A stretch of 64,000 nt of DNA, taken from Rhodoluna limnophila. Lineage in GTDB: Bacteria > Actinomycetota > Actinomycetes > Actinomycetales > Microbacteriaceae. How positions within the stretch are numbered: the first letter of the stretch is position 1; each line of letters starts with the position of its first letter. Position numbers and translations under genes: made by a program. The stretch lies in contig NZ_CP040509.1 in NCBI RefSeq assembly GCF_005845365.1, positions 682,001 through 746,000 on the forward strand. Direction: 5' to 3'. Positions 20,089-29,930 of the stretch are shown here, piece after piece. Below the pieces are notes generated by a model. It was not told where the DNA came from. It worked only from the letters and a program-made list of their open reading frames with translations, and did not search any database.

Positions 20089-22521
20089 TTGAGTAATGAA
20101 TTAATGACCCTGGAACATCTGCCTGAGGAACGCATTGTTGACATTGATTTGTCGCAAGAAATGCAAGATTCTTTTCTCGAGTACTCCTACTCGGTCATCT
20201 ATGCGCGAGCACTTCCTGACGCCCGTGATGGCCTGAAGCCGGTTCACCGACGAATCATCTTTCAGATGGGCGAGATGGGTCTCAGGCCAGATCGCGGTCA
20301 CGTTAAATCTGCTCGCGTTGTCGGCGAGGTTATGGGCAAACTCCACCCGCACGGTGACAGCGCAATCTACGACGCCCTGGTGCGTATGGCGCAACCATTT
20401 TCGCTTCGCGTTCCGATGATTGATGGGCACGGAAACTTTGGAAGCCTAGATGACGGGCCCGCTGCTGCCAGATATACAGAAGCCAGGTTGTCTACCGCAT
20501 CACTACTTATGAACGAAGGCCTCGACGAGGACGTTGTTGACTTCAAACCCAACTACGATGCACAACTCACCGAACCCGACGTGTTGCCTGCCGCTTTCCC
20601 AAACCTCTTGGTCAACGGTGCCTCGGGCATCGCTGTTGGTATGGCAACTAACATGCCGCCCCACAATTTGCGCGAGGTTATTGCTGGCGCGCGGTTCTTG
20701 CTTGAAACTCCGCAGGCAACCACTGAAGACCTGATGCAGTATGTTCCTGGCCCTGATCTTCCGAATGGTGGAATCATCATGGGTCTCGAAGGCGTAAAAG
20801 ATGCCTACGAGACTGGACGTGGCGTTTTCAAAACCCGTGCCCGAGTTTCGATTGAGAGTGTTTCCCCTCGAAAAATGGGCATCGTGGTCACCGAGCTGCC
20901 TTATCTAGTCGGCCCGGAAAAGGTAATCGAGAAGATCAAGGATGGCGTTAACGCCAAGAAACTGCAGGGCATTGCAGATGTGACTGATCTAACCGACAGA
21001 ACTAATGGCCTAAAGCTCGTTATCGAGTTGAAAACCGGATTTGACCCCCAAGTTGTTCTCGATCTTCTCTACCGATTCACCCCGATGGAAGACTCCTTCG
21101 GTATCAACAACGTTGCTTTGGTTGACGGCAGGCCACAAACCTTGGGGCTGCGGGACATGTTGGGCGTTTATTTAGCGCACCGCATAACCGTAACCAGACG
21201 CAGAACCAAGAATCGCCTAGGTAAGAGACAAGCCCGTCTGCACCTGCTCGAAGGCCTCCTTGTTGCAATTGACTCCATCGATGAGGTCATTGCGATTATT
21301 AGGAACAGCGACGAAGTTGATGAAGCCCGGCAGGCACTTCGCAGCCGATTTGCTCTGTCGGAAATCCAAGCTGAGTACATTCTCGAACTACGCCTTCGTC
21401 GCTTGACTAAGTTTTCCAAGATTGAACTCGAAACCGAGCGGGCGAATCTGTTAGAAGAAATTGCTCGTCTGGAATCGATTCTGGCTTCAGACCAGAACCT
21501 CCGAGCTGTGGTTTCTGCAGAGTTAGCTGAGATCGCCGATAAGTACGGTGATGAGCGTCGAACTACTTTGATCAGCGATGTAACCGAAGTCAAGCCAATT
21601 TCACTGGCTAAAGCTGCGTCCGTGAGCGCCGAGTTGGCCGACGCGCCTTGCACGATTGTGGTCAGTTCCTCCGGTCGTGTTGCTCGCGTCGAAGGACACG
21701 AGGTTTTGCTACCGAGCGGTAAGCGCCAGAGCCACGATGCCATCCGAACCCTGATTAGTACATCAACGCGCTCTGACATCGGATTCCTAACCAGTGATGG
21801 TCTGGTACATCGAATTCACGTTGGTGACGTACCTAACATTTCAGACGCAAGTTTGATGGGAAGTGCAGTTCAAGCTGATAACTTCCTTGGCCTAACCAAG
21901 GGCGTTCGATTCGTATCAGTGTTTGGTCTTGAAGATGGCGTCTCCATCGCGCTAGGCACCAAGCAGGGAGTGGTAAAGCGCGTTCTCTCGCATTACCCCG
22001 CCAAGGACGAGTTTGAAATGATCTCTCTAAAACCAGGCGATGAAGTTATCGGTGCCGCGGTGTGTTCGGACGGCGCAACCCTTGTTTTTGTGGCCAGCGA
22101 TGCCCAACTGCTGCATTTCAGTGCTTCCGTGGTTAGGCCTCAAGGGCGTCCGGCCGGCGGAATGGCCGGTATCAACCTTTCGCCAGATGCCACTGTGATT
22201 AATTTTGAGGTTATCGACGACGTTGAAAATGCTTCAGTAATTACTGCTGCGAATAGCTCTCTGGCCATACCGGGCACTGATGCTGGAAGCATAAAAATGT
22301 CTTCGTTTAGCGAGTTCCCTGGAAAGGGTCGAGCCACCGGTGGCGTGCGGGCGCAGCGATTCATCCGTGGTGAGGATCAGCTTTACTTCGCTGCGGTGGT
22401 CTCGGGCGAACCAAAGGCGCTAACTCCTGACGGAAAACCTCTTGCACTGAATTTGGATCTTGCCAAGCGTGACGCTTCGGGAAGCCCGCTTCCGGCAGTT
22501 GTTGGTTCCCTGGGAATCTAG
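20089..22521 (+). CDS. parC: DNA topoisomerase IV subunit A (GyrA/ParC family)
   Basis: Cleaves and rejoins DNA as the A subunit of a type II topoisomerase, decatenating daughter chromosomes. 810 aa. Breakage-reunion domain: [23 protein letters not shown] (QRDR start), [20 protein letters not shown], and the catalytic Tyr in AARYTEARL near residue 128. The C-terminal beta-propeller follows from about residue 500; I do not see a clear GyrA box, which favours topoisomerase IV over gyrase. TTG start at 20089, with an in-frame ATG at 20104 as the alternative. Convergent with parE. Confidence 0.92.
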   Translation: MSNELMTLEHLPEERIVDIDLSQEMQDSFLEYSYSVIYARALPDARDGLKPVHRRIIFQMGEMGLRPDRGHVKSARVVGEVMGKLHPHGDSAIYDALVRMAQPFSLRVPMIDGHGNFGSLDDGPAAARYTEARLSTASLLMNEGLDEDVVDFKPNYDAQLTEPDVLPAAFPNLLVNGASGIAVGMATNMPPHNLREVIAGARFLLETPQATTEDLMQYVPGPDLPNGGIIMGLEGVKDAYETGRGVFKTRARVSIESVSPRKMGIVVTELPYLVGPEKVIEKIKDGVNAKKLQGIADVTDLTDRTNGLKLVIELKTGFDPQVVLDLLYRFTPMEDSFGINNVALVDGRPQTLGLRDMLGVYLAHRITVTRRRTKNRLGKRQARLHLLEGLLVAIDSIDEVIAIIRNSDEVDEARQALRSRFALSEIQAEYILELRLRRLTKFSKIELETERANLLEEIARLESILASDQNLRAVVSAELAEIADKYGDERRTTLISDVTEVKPISLAKAASVSAELADAPCTIVVSSSGRVARVEGHEVLLPSGKRQSHDAIRTLISTSTRSDIGFLTSDGLVHRIHVGDVPNISDASLMGSAVQADNFLGLTKGVRFVSVFGLEDGVSIALGTKQGVVKRVLSHYPAKDEFEMISLKPGDEVIGAAVCSDGATLVFVASDAQLLHFSASVVRPQGRPAGGMAGINLSPDATVINFEVIDDVENASVITAANSSLAIPGTDAGSIKMSSFSEFPGKGRATGGVRAQRFIRGEDQLYFAAVVSGEPKALTPDGKPLALNLDLAKRDASGSPLPAVVGSLGI

Positions 22522-22536
22522 AGCAAAGGCTCTAAT

Positions 22537-24618
22537 CTAGGCGTCGATTCTTTCTCGTTCGAAGCCATCGGCTGAGTCGATGATGAAATCACGTCTAGGG
22601 GCAACATCGTTACCCATGAGGAGCTCAAACATGGCCTCCGCCGCGGCAGCGTCTTCAACGCGAACACGCCTCAAGGTGCGTCTAGAGCGATCCATCGTGG
22701 TTTCGGCCAGCTGGTCCGCATCCATCTCGCCAAGTCCCTTGTAGCGCTGGATAGGCTCCTTGTACTTTTTTCCAGCCTTGGCTAATTTACTGAGCAGTTC
22801 CTCAAGTTCAGCTTGTGAATAGGTGTAAATAACCTCGTTGGCCTTTGAACCTGCGTTGATTACCTCCACTCGGTGCAGCGGCGGAACGGCAGCAAACACG
22901 CGCCCAACCTCAACCAGAGGCCTCATGTAGCGGAAAAACAATGTGAGTAGCAGGGTTCGAATGTGAGCACCATCCACATCGGCATCGCTCATTAGGATTA
23001 CCTTGCCGTAACGTGCCACATCTAAGTCAAAGCTTCGCCCAGAGCCTGCCCCGAGCACTTGGATGATCGACGCGCATTCGGTGTTAGACAACATGTCAGA
23101 AACCGAGGCCTTCTGGACGTTGAGAATTTTTCCTCGAATTGGAAGTAGAGCTTGGAACTCGCTGTCACGAGCTAGCTTTGCGGTTCCGAGAGCTGAGTCA
23201 CCCTCAACAATAAATAGTTCTGAACCGGCAGTCTCTTGAGTCCTGCAATCCACCAACTTGGTTGGAAGGGAACTACTCTCCAGTGCGTTCTTCCTCCGCT
23301 GCGTCTCCTTGTGTGTGCGAGCTGAAATACGGGACTTCATCTCGGCAACTACCTTTTCGAGCAAAAGGGCCGCTTGCGACTTGTCGTCACGCTTAGGGCT
23401 GTTGAATTTTTCAAGCAAAGCCTTAGAGACAACATTCGCAACAATGTTCTTGACGGCAGGGGTGCCCAGAATCTCCTTGGTTTGACCCTCAAACTGAGGT
23501 TCAGCAAGGCGGACCGTGACCACTGCAGTTAGACCGGCAAGTGCGTCTTCCTTTTCAACTTTGTCGTTGCCAGCCTTCAATTTTCTTGCGTTGGCTTCAA
23601 CCTGAGAACGCAGAACTTTAAGCACAGACTGTTCAAAACCGGCGATGTGCGTGCCGCCCTTAGGCGTCGCGATTATGTTGACGAAGCTCTTTACCTCGGT
23701 GTCGTACCCCGTCCCCCATCGGACGGCTATGTCTACGTCACACTTTCTGGAGACTTCGCGAGAAACCATGTTTCCAGACTCATCAAGCACCGGCACAGTT
23801 TCGTTGAAATCTCCCGAACCAGATAGCTTCCAGGTCGCGGTTAGAGCTGCGTCCTTGGCTAAATACTCAACGAATTCGGCAATTCCACCGTCGTACTTGA
23901 AATCGTGCTTTGCAATCTCCTGCCCTCGGCGGTCCTCAATGCCAATGGCAAGCCCTGGCACCAAAAAGGCGGTTTGCCGGGCACGACTGAAAAGTTCTTC
24001 GGACGCAAACACTGCGTCCTTGATAAAGATCTGGGGGTCCGCCCAGTAGCGCACGCGCGTACCAGAGACACCCTTTGCTACTTTGCCAACCTCGCGCAAA
24101 ACCGAAGCATCCTCAAATGGCTTGAATGGGTTTGACGGTGAAATACCGGTGGCGTCATCAAATACTCCCGGCTCACCGCGACGGAAGGACATTGCGTAAG
24201 TCTTGCCGTCTCGATCAACCTGTACATCGAGACGCTGGGACAAGGCATTAACTACCGAGGCGCCAACACCATGAAGTCCACCCGACGCGGCATAGCTACC
24301 AGATCCGAACTTTCCGCCTGCGTGGAGCTTGGTAAAGACCACTTCAACACCCGAGAGCCCGGTTTTAGGCTCAATGTCGACAGGTATACCTCTAGCACGG
24401 TCAGAAACCTCTACAGAGGTGTCGGCGTGAAGAACAATGTCAATTTGGTTACCATGCCCAGCCAGTGCCTCATCTACAGAGTTGTCGATAATCTCCCAAA
24501 GGCAGTGCATGAGGCCGCGGCTATCGGTCGAACCGATATACATTCCAGGACGCTTGCGAACGGCATCCAAACCTTCTAGAACCGATAGGTGGCGGGCTGA
24601 ATAGTCTGAATTAGGCAC
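22537..24618 (-). CDS. parE: DNA topoisomerase IV subunit B (GyrB/ParE family)
   Basis: ATPase subunit partnering the ParC encoded opposite. 693 aa. GHKL ATPase: LEGLDAVRKRPGMYIGST, EIIDNSVDEALAGH with the catalytic Glu, and GLHGVGASVVNALS. TOPRIM: IVEGDSALGTAKLARD and MSDADVDGAHIRTLLLTLFF. C-terminal QRYKGLGEMDADQLAETTMD. GTG start with TAACAT 6 nt upstream, so leaderless. A split, convergent parC/parE arrangement is common in actinobacteria and distinct from the dnaN-linked gyrBA. Confidence 0.94.
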   Translation of the reverse strand: MPNSDYSARHLSVLEGLDAVRKRPGMYIGSTDSRGLMHCLWEIIDNSVDEALAGHGNQIDIVLHADTSVEVSDRARGIPVDIEPKTGLSGVEVVFTKLHAGGKFGSGSYAASGGLHGVGASVVNALSQRLDVQVDRDGKTYAMSFRRGEPGVFDDATGISPSNPFKPFEDASVLREVGKVAKGVSGTRVRYWADPQIFIKDAVFASEELFSRARQTAFLVPGLAIGIEDRRGQEIAKHDFKYDGGIAEFVEYLAKDAALTATWKLSGSGDFNETVPVLDESGNMVSREVSRKCDVDIAVRWGTGYDTEVKSFVNIIATPKGGTHIAGFEQSVLKVLRSQVEANARKLKAGNDKVEKEDALAGLTAVVTVRLAEPQFEGQTKEILGTPAVKNIVANVVSKALLEKFNSPKRDDKSQAALLLEKVVAEMKSRISARTHKETQRRKNALESSSLPTKLVDCRTQETAGSELFIVEGDSALGTAKLARDSEFQALLPIRGKILNVQKASVSDMLSNTECASIIQVLGAGSGRSFDLDVARYGKVILMSDADVDGAHIRTLLLTLFFRYMRPLVEVGRVFAAVPPLHRVEVINAGSKANEVIYTYSQAELEELLSKLAKAGKKYKEPIQRYKGLGEMDADQLAETTMDRSRRTLRRVRVEDAAAAEAMFELLMGNDVAPRRDFIIDSADGFERERIDA

Positions 24619-24624
24619 TAGTCG

Positions 24625-24630
24625 ATGTTA
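24625..24630 (-). promoter_or_regulatory. -10 box of parE, leaderless geometry
   Basis: TAACAT on the minus strand, 6 nt, then GTG at 24618. The rest of the 24631-24757 gap shows nothing I can name. Confidence 0.45.
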
Positions 24631-24757
24631 ACTCTTGCCAGACTCAGACTCGGGCACAGACACGAACCACAATGGACTTCGCAGTTAGCGAACTTAGGCC
24701 ATCGATGCGCCAGTTTGGGGCAGGTTTGTGGTCCAATTGAGAGAGGAAAGGTGCATT

Positions 24758-24979
24758 ATGCAAACTGAAGCAACGACTGAAACTGGCGAGACCACCGAGA
24801 GCTACCAACTAACTGCGTTGGACCGCTGCGATGAGTGCGGCGCACAGGCTTATATTCGCGTCGAATTAGCCTCGGGTGACCTTTTGTTTTGCTCGCACCA
24901 CGGAAACGAAAAGAAGCCAGCACTTGAGCCTGTGGCTGTTGCTTGGCACGACGAGAGCAAAAAACTACTCGCTCGCTAG
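24758..24979 (+). CDS. DUF7455 family small metal-binding protein
   Basis: 73 aa. Core: YQLTALDRCDECGAQAYIRV, then LLFCSHHGNE and VAVAWHDESK, a small zinc-ribbon pattern (CDEC...CSHH) typical of the actinobacterial DUF7455 family, which is usually encoded near the primary sigma factor. I chose the ATG at 24758 because a strong Shine-Dalgarno sequence (GAGAGGAAAGG) precedes it; a GTG at 24728 gives a meaningless extension. Its 3' end overlaps the end of the convergent gatD-like gene by 15 bp. Function unknown. Confidence 0.88.
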   Translation: MQTEATTETGETTESYQLTALDRCDECGAQAYIRVELASGDLLFCSHHGNEKKPALEPVAVAWHDESKKLLAR

Positions 24980-25609
24980 TTCGGATTCCAGCTTCCATAT
25001 TTCTGAGACGTAGCCATCGATTGCGGTGGCTACGTTTCTATTTAAGCGGCCTGGCAGAGCAGAACCACGTCGCTCGAAAATCATTTCGAGAATCAGTGAA
25101 AGCAACTTCGGATTCTTAGCCAAGACCGGGCCATGAAGCTTTGTGCCAATAACGTTTCCCTGGCGAGAGATAACGGGCAGATCGTTGTCACTATTCACGT
25201 AGCCGAGAACCTCAAAACCATCGAACGGTTCGACCCAAAACTTGGACACTCGTTCGGTAGCAACAAACCTGGTCTGAATGTGCCCAAGAAGCTGTCCATG
25301 TGTGTCGCTGCCCAGGTGCAGAACCTCGAAACCGGAGTTAACGGCTAGAGTAGGCACCCCTGACTTCAATACCTCAACCAACTCGGCACCACGGTGGGAT
25401 CCAATCAGATTGATCTCACTCCAGGCGGCCTTGGATCCATGGCCGACCAACAAGAAGTCCAAATCCTTGGGAATTGCATCGGTCAACGTCACAGAAACAA
25501 CTTCGCAGGAAACACCTCTCCAAGCCAATTCCTTGGCCAGTACCAGGCTGTTGGCAGCATCACCATTCAGGTCTAGGTGGCCAGGATACAAAACACCGAT
25601 TCGAATCAT
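24965..25609 (-). CDS. GatD-like glutamine amidotransferase homologue lacking the catalytic cysteine
   Basis: 214 aa, class I (triad) GATase fold of the CobB/CobQ-like GatD family. In GatD the nucleophilic Cys lies in a LAVCxGxQ-type elbow; here the sequence is TLAVNSGFEVL, with Asn91 (codon AAC) in its place. The catalytic His is kept (GTKLHGPVLAKNP, His159). The GGGQD-type substrate loop is also altered (LLVGHGSKAAW). Glutamine hydrolysis therefore looks impossible by the usual mechanism. Its start overlaps the stop of the murT-like gene by 4 nt, so the two products probably still form a complex. It may use free ammonia, or serve as a structural subunit for ligation of another amine. Confidence 0.82.
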   Translation of the reverse strand: MIRIGVLYPGHLDLNGDAANSLVLAKELAWRGVSCEVVSVTLTDAIPKDLDFLLVGHGSKAAWSEINLIGSHRGAELVEVLKSGVPTLAVNSGFEVLHLGSDTHGQLLGHIQTRFVATERVSKFWVEPFDGFEVLGYVNSDNDLPVISRQGNVIGTKLHGPVLAKNPKLLSLILEMIFERRGSALPGRLNRNVATAIDGYVSEIWKLESELASE

Positions 25610-26874
25610 CGAGATACTGCCTCCGGGTCGGTAAAACCAAGCATTCGTCGAGTTCGACGCATGGCGTCGGCAGAGAAAATTACTGTACGGCGAGAGTGTG
25701 TCGGTGCGGGAAGTGCAAAGAAGGTATCCAGGGCAACCTGCAAATCATCAGTCACGAATCCCACAGGGATCTCCGAATACGCTAATCGAAGAGCCATTTC
25801 GTATGCGTTGTAACCAGAGACCACATCGGCATGTGACAGTACATCCATGTTCACGGTCCATAGCCAAGACGGGTCATGGACATCTCGGCCGATCATCACC
25901 ATGATTCGCTCTGGGTTGGTGGTTAGGTTATCAAGGTTGAGTTGGAAACTCATCGGGTTCTGAACCAGGATGAACTCAACTTCTTCACCGTTGACCACCG
26001 CGATCTCACCACGCGCAAAGACCGGCGGCATAGTGTTGATGGTATTTGAGGCCAATTCAAGGTCGAAATCTGCTCCGAGGTATGCCTCTGCGCTCTGTAA
26101 GGCTGCAATTGCATCAAGGGCAAAGTGCAAGCCACGATTCGGTAGCTCGACCTCAGTGACCGCCCCACTCAAAATTACACTCGCACGAAGACTGTCAACG
26201 CGCATAACCTCGGCGCTTGGAATTGGTCTTGGTATTTCTGCTTCATAAGTAGGTGCTGTACCCAGCCCGTGTTTTGCCTCCGCCAAGAGTGAGCCTGTGA
26301 TACCAAACCATTTAGTGCCTGGATGCTGAACATCTCGGTTAATGATGAGAGTGTTTTGGTCGTCAGCGTTGAGTAGGACTGTGTCATTTGCACGTCGCGC
26401 AACTTGGGCCAACTTGTCGCGAACCACGGCTGGGTCGACAAATCGATCGAGTTGATCCTCGAGGACATTAAGAATCGTTACCTGTTTCGGTCGAATTAGG
26501 CGAGTGATCTCCTCGGCATGACCCTCATCCATTTCGAGAATCGCAACGTCACCCTTTATGCGACCAAAGATATCTGATTGCTCGATGATCGACGAAAAAA
26601 ACCCTTGCGCGATGTTGGCTGTGGACGGATTCGTAAACACAGTCTTGCCATGAGCACGAGCGATTCCCACGAGCATCTTTGTAGTCGTGGATTTACCCGC
26701 AGACCCCGTGACCACAATGAGTCCATCCGAGAACTTCGAAAGAGTTGCTGCCAAAAGGCCCGGCGCAACCTTACTCACGACCAGACCGGGAAGAGCCGAA
26801 CCGCCGCCTGGACGAACCAGTCGCACAAGGACACGAACAAACCGCCCTAGGAGAATGGCCGGCAAAAAACGCAT
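25606..26874 (-). CDS. MurT-like Mur ligase without the zinc ribbon
   Basis: 422 aa. Mur-ligase central domain with P-loop VTGSAGKSTTTK (about 55-66), TNPSTANIAQGF (81-92) and LNVLEDQLDRF (about 135-145), then a DUF1727 C-terminal domain with RDVHDPSWLWTV (330-341), whose Asp334 aligns with the MurT residue thought to complete the GatD triad. MurT normally amidates the alpha-carboxyl of D-Glu in lipid II together with GatD and carries a Cys4 zinc ribbon inserted in the central domain. This protein contains no cysteine at all. It starts 2 nt after the sigma factor stop codon, so sigma factor, murT-like and gatD-like genes form one unit. Confidence 0.85.
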   Translation of the reverse strand: MRFLPAILLGRFVRVLVRLVRPGGGSALPGLVVSKVAPGLLAATLSKFSDGLIVVTGSAGKSTTTKMLVGIARAHGKTVFTNPSTANIAQGFFSSIIEQSDIFGRIKGDVAILEMDEGHAEEITRLIRPKQVTILNVLEDQLDRFVDPAVVRDKLAQVARRANDTVLLNADDQNTLIINRDVQHPGTKWFGITGSLLAEAKHGLGTAPTYEAEIPRPIPSAEVMRVDSLRASVILSGAVTEVELPNRGLHFALDAIAALQSAEAYLGADFDLELASNTINTMPPVFARGEIAVVNGEEVEFILVQNPMSFQLNLDNLTTNPERIMVMIGRDVHDPSWLWTVNMDVLSHADVVSGYNAYEMALRLAYSEIPVGFVTDDLQVALDTFFALPAPTHSRRTVIFSADAMRRTRRMLGFTDPEAVSR

Positions 26875-26876
26875 GC

Positions 26877-28430
26877 TTAGTTTTCTAGGTAGTCGCGAAG
26901 CATCTGTGAGCGCGATGGGTGGCGCAACTTAGACATTGTCTTCGACTCGATCTGACGAATGCGCTCACGGGTAACCCCGAATTCCTCACCGATCTGATCA
27001 AGAGTCTTTTGAACGCCGTCACCAAGACCGAAGCGACTTCTAATCACGCCTGCTTCACGCGGGTGTAGTGAATCAAGAATTCGCTCAAGCTCACGCTGAA
27101 GCATTGTGAAACCAACCGCATCTGCTGGCACAACCGCTTCGGTGTCCTCGATAAGGTCACCGAACTCGCTGTCGCCGTCTTCACCCAATGGAGTCGAGAG
27201 CGAAATTGGCTCGCGCCCATACTTCTGAACCTCAACGACTTTCTCAGGAGTCATGTCAAGTTCTCTCGCTAGCTCTTCAGGAGTCGGTTCGCGACCGAGG
27301 TCCTGAAGCAACTGACGCTGGACTCGAGCAAGCTTGTTGATTACCTCAACCATGTGAACTGGAATTCGGATGGTTCGCGCCTGGTCGGCCATCGCTCGTG
27401 TGATCGCTTGGCGAATCCACCAGGTTGCATAGGTCGAAAACTTGTAGCCCTTGGTGTAGTCAAACTTTTCTACCGCACGGATAAGGCCGAGGTTACCCTC
27501 TTGGATTAGATCTAGGAACTGCATACCGCGGCCGGTGTAGCGCTTAGCAAGGCTAACCACCAAACGCAGGTTTGCCTCTAGAAGATGGCTCTTAGCTCGC
27601 TGACCGTCCTTGACAACCCACTTGAGGTCGCGCTCTTCTTCTCGCGTTAGACCGGTTGCCAAAGCTAATTTCTCTTCGGCAAAAAGGCCAGCTTCGATTC
27701 GCTTAGCAAGCTCAACTTCAAGCTCTGCGTTAAGTAGGGCTACCTTTCCAATCTGCTTTAGGTAGTCCTTAACCGGGTCAGCTGTCGCACCGGTGATGGT
27801 TGTGGTCTGAACCGGAATGTCATCTTCTTCACGATTCGAAAGAACCAAAGCGCCCTCAGGAACAACGATTTTTTCGGTTTCTTCGTGCTCGTCATCGTGG
27901 TGTTCATCATCAACCGCTGCGATGTCGACTGCTGAAGCTGCCTCAGCTACGATCTCTTCGACTGACTCAAGGTCATCGATCTCTTCTTCTTCGGCATCAT
28001 CGCCGAGACCCTTAGGGGCCTTTGCTGCTTTTGGAGCCTTGGCCTTCGTTGCGGCCTTTGCCTTCGGTGCGGCTTTCTTTGCCTTTGGCTCAGATTCGAC
28101 AACGGCGTCAAGATCATTAACCTCAACGACTGCTTCAACCTTTGCTTTTGCTGTCGTTTTACCTGCTGCCTTAGGCTTCGCAGGGGCCTTCACGGCAGCC
28201 GGCGCCTCGGTAGCTGCCGACACGGCCTTCTTTGGCTTGACTGCAGCAGCTGGCTTTGCTGCCTCGGTTGAAGCCTTTGGTTGGGCCTTGGTCTTAACTG
28301 GAGTGCTAATGGTCTCAGGTTCCTTACTGATTGTTGCTGTGTCCCCCGACGACTTTTCATTTGGGTGTAAAAAGCTAGCTAGAAACCCCCGTTTTTTGCC
28401 CGGCACAGAATCATTAGATTGCTTAGCCAC
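26877..28430 (-). CDS. rpoD: Primary RNA polymerase sigma factor (SigA/HrdB type)
   Basis: Directs RNA polymerase to housekeeping promoters. 517 aa. The first 170 residues are a low-complexity Lys/Ala/Pro-rich then Glu/Asp-rich extension common in actinobacteria. Conserved regions follow: 1.2 ([20 protein letters not shown]), 2 ([40 protein letters not shown]), 3 and 4 ([13 protein letters not shown]-type segment, then [20 protein letters not shown]). GTG start preceded by GAGAGGTAGAA. It leads a tight unit with the murT-like and gatD-like genes. Confidence 0.96.
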   Translation of the reverse strand: MAKQSNDSVPGKKRGFLASFLHPNEKSSGDTATISKEPETISTPVKTKAQPKASTEAAKPAAAVKPKKAVSAATEAPAAVKAPAKPKAAGKTTAKAKVEAVVEVNDLDAVVESEPKAKKAAPKAKAATKAKAPKAAKAPKGLGDDAEEEEIDDLESVEEIVAEAASAVDIAAVDDEHHDDEHEETEKIVVPEGALVLSNREEDDIPVQTTTITGATADPVKDYLKQIGKVALLNAELEVELAKRIEAGLFAEEKLALATGLTREEERDLKWVVKDGQRAKSHLLEANLRLVVSLAKRYTGRGMQFLDLIQEGNLGLIRAVEKFDYTKGYKFSTYATWWIRQAITRAMADQARTIRIPVHMVEVINKLARVQRQLLQDLGREPTPEELARELDMTPEKVVEVQKYGREPISLSTPLGEDGDSEFGDLIEDTEAVVPADAVGFTMLQRELERILDSLHPREAGVIRSRFGLGDGVQKTLDQIGEEFGVTRERIRQIESKTMSKLRHPSRSQMLRDYLEN

Positions 28431-28612
28431 TTCTACCTCTCGACATCCCCCGCCTCACGAGCGGGATCGCACGCACCGTTTCGGGCATTACTAAGACCCA
28501 TGTCAAATCCGCAAATGCGACAGACTGGGTCTAAGTGACAATTATGACACGAATCCAGACAAATCCACTAATTTGGACTGCGTTTCAAGTTCGTCGAAGT
28601 CTAGAACACCTC
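28431..28612 (-). promoter_or_regulatory. Leader/promoter region of the sigma factor gene
   Basis: 182 bp without a gene. On the minus strand it holds CATAAT (a candidate -10), TTTGACA, and a small hairpin CCCGC-N7-GCGGG about 15 nt before the Shine-Dalgarno sequence. I cannot assign a single start site. Confidence 0.3.
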
Positions 28613-29890
28613 TTAGACCCCGGTTATTCCTGCCCTTAGGAGTCGTTGAAGGCTTTTTCTTTCAACTAGATACATCGTTAGACCAATGGCAACGACTACA
28701 AATTGAACACTCATAGCCCACCTGAATCCCAAAGCTGTGTAGAGACCTACGTCGAGACCAGCAGAATTTTGAGACTGTTGAACGGCATCCAAAATAAGAC
28801 CCGCGACAAACATGGCCATGAATGTGGCCAGAAACCCACCGATGTTCACCAGCCCGTTAGTTGCTCCAAGCGAGGACTTTTTGACAAATGTCCGGGTGTA
28901 GTCGAAGGCAATCATAGAAAAGGGTGCGCTAGACGAAAGCACGACAACTAGAAGAGCCAGCGTAAGCGACGAAACTCTTTCCGGACCAAAAATGGTGAGC
29001 GACCAAGCGAGGACGATGGCTAGCGAAACCACCACAACTGCCCTATCGCGAATCGCAGGGTATTTGGAACACACGGTGCTCACTAATGGGCCAACCATGA
29101 AACCCATAATGACGAACGACCCAATGATGAGTGAGGCCAATTCTTTCGATAGTCCCTGACCATTTACTAAAAATGGGTATCCCCAAAGCAAGATAAAAAC
29201 TGATGTTGCCGACTGGAGTGTGAAGTGCGTCCAAAATGCCATTCGAACCCCCGGATGGCGGCTATTTACAAGGAGCGTACTGAATACACTCTTCAGTGAC
29301 TTGACCTTGTGGTGATGAACATCGGGCTCACGATCATCCCTTACAACCACCAGGCTCACAACCACCAGCAACAGGGTCACGATACTGAGCGTTGAAAACG
29401 CAATCGACCAACCTTGTAGATGGAGTAGAGCCGCAAACGGGATCGCTGATACTGCCTGCCCCAACTGCCCAATGTTGGTAAGCAGCTGCTGGCGACGTGA
29501 GGCCTTGGCTCCCGAGTACCAACCATTAATGAGCCGGATCATGGAGATGAAAATGAACGCATCCCCCATGCCTAAGAGCATTCGACCTACCACTGCAGGT
29601 GAGATTTCGACACTGACTGCCACCAAAATCTGACCAACGCTCATTAGTACTGAACCAAGAACCAACAGGATGCGTGCCCCGTAGCGATCAAGGAGTAGGC
29701 CAACTGGAACCTGCATGGCGGCGTATACCGCCAACTGGGCAACAGCCAGGGTTGACAATTGGGCAGCTGAAACCGCAAACCTTTCGGAAGCCTCAAGCGT
29801 TGCCACACCAAGGCTGCTTCGATTAGTCACTGCGAGGAGGTAGGCAAAGGCCCCGGCAGCCATAACCCAGGAACCTCGCGAATTTCTCAC
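28613..29890 (-). CDS. MFS transporter
   Basis: 425 aa with about twelve hydrophobic helices. The major facilitator signature between helices 2 and 3 is present as GLLLDRYGARILLVLG (about 63-78). A basic cytoplasmic loop (VVVRDDREPDVHHHKVKSLK) sits near the middle. It resembles uncharacterised actinobacterial MFS permeases of the nitrate/sugar-phosphate-like (GlpT/UhpT) subgroup in layout only, so I do not assign a substrate. GTG start, with CATGAT 6 nt upstream as a possible leaderless -10. Divergent from the SDR gene. Confidence 0.85.
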   Translation of the reverse strand: MRNSRGSWVMAAGAFAYLLAVTNRSSLGVATLEASERFAVSAAQLSTLAVAQLAVYAAMQVPVGLLLDRYGARILLVLGSVLMSVGQILVAVSVEISPAVVGRMLLGMGDAFIFISMIRLINGWYSGAKASRRQQLLTNIGQLGQAVSAIPFAALLHLQGWSIAFSTLSIVTLLLVVVSLVVVRDDREPDVHHHKVKSLKSVFSTLLVNSRHPGVRMAFWTHFTLQSATSVFILLWGYPFLVNGQGLSKELASLIIGSFVIMGFMVGPLVSTVCSKYPAIRDRAVVVVSLAIVLAWSLTIFGPERVSSLTLALLVVVLSSSAPFSMIAFDYTRTFVKKSSLGATNGLVNIGGFLATFMAMFVAGLILDAVQQSQNSAGLDVGLYTALGFRWAMSVQFVVVAIGLTMYLVERKSLQRLLRAGITGV

Positions 29891-29918
29891 TCTGCCATCA
29901 TGACAGCACTTGAAGTCC

Positions 29919-29924
29919 TACGCT
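29919..29924 (+). promoter_or_regulatory. -10 box of the SDR gene, leaderless geometry
   Basis: TACGCT, 6 nt, then ATG at 29931; same hexamer as the dut promoter. Confidence 0.45.
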
Positions 29925-29930
29925 GACTAG

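Noticed and set aside
21168-21779. A 203-codon open frame antisense to parC
   Set aside because: Low-complexity Arg/Ser translation opposite a conserved gene; no start signals.
22520-22533. Hairpin AGAGC-AAAG-GCTCT between parC and parE
   Set aside because: Only a 5-bp stem with no T-tract on either strand; too weak to call a terminator.
27817-28494. A 225-codon Ser/Ala/Phe-rich open frame opposite the sigma factor N-terminus
   Set aside because: It mirrors the Lys/Ala/Glu-rich low-complexity region of the sigma factor on the other strand.
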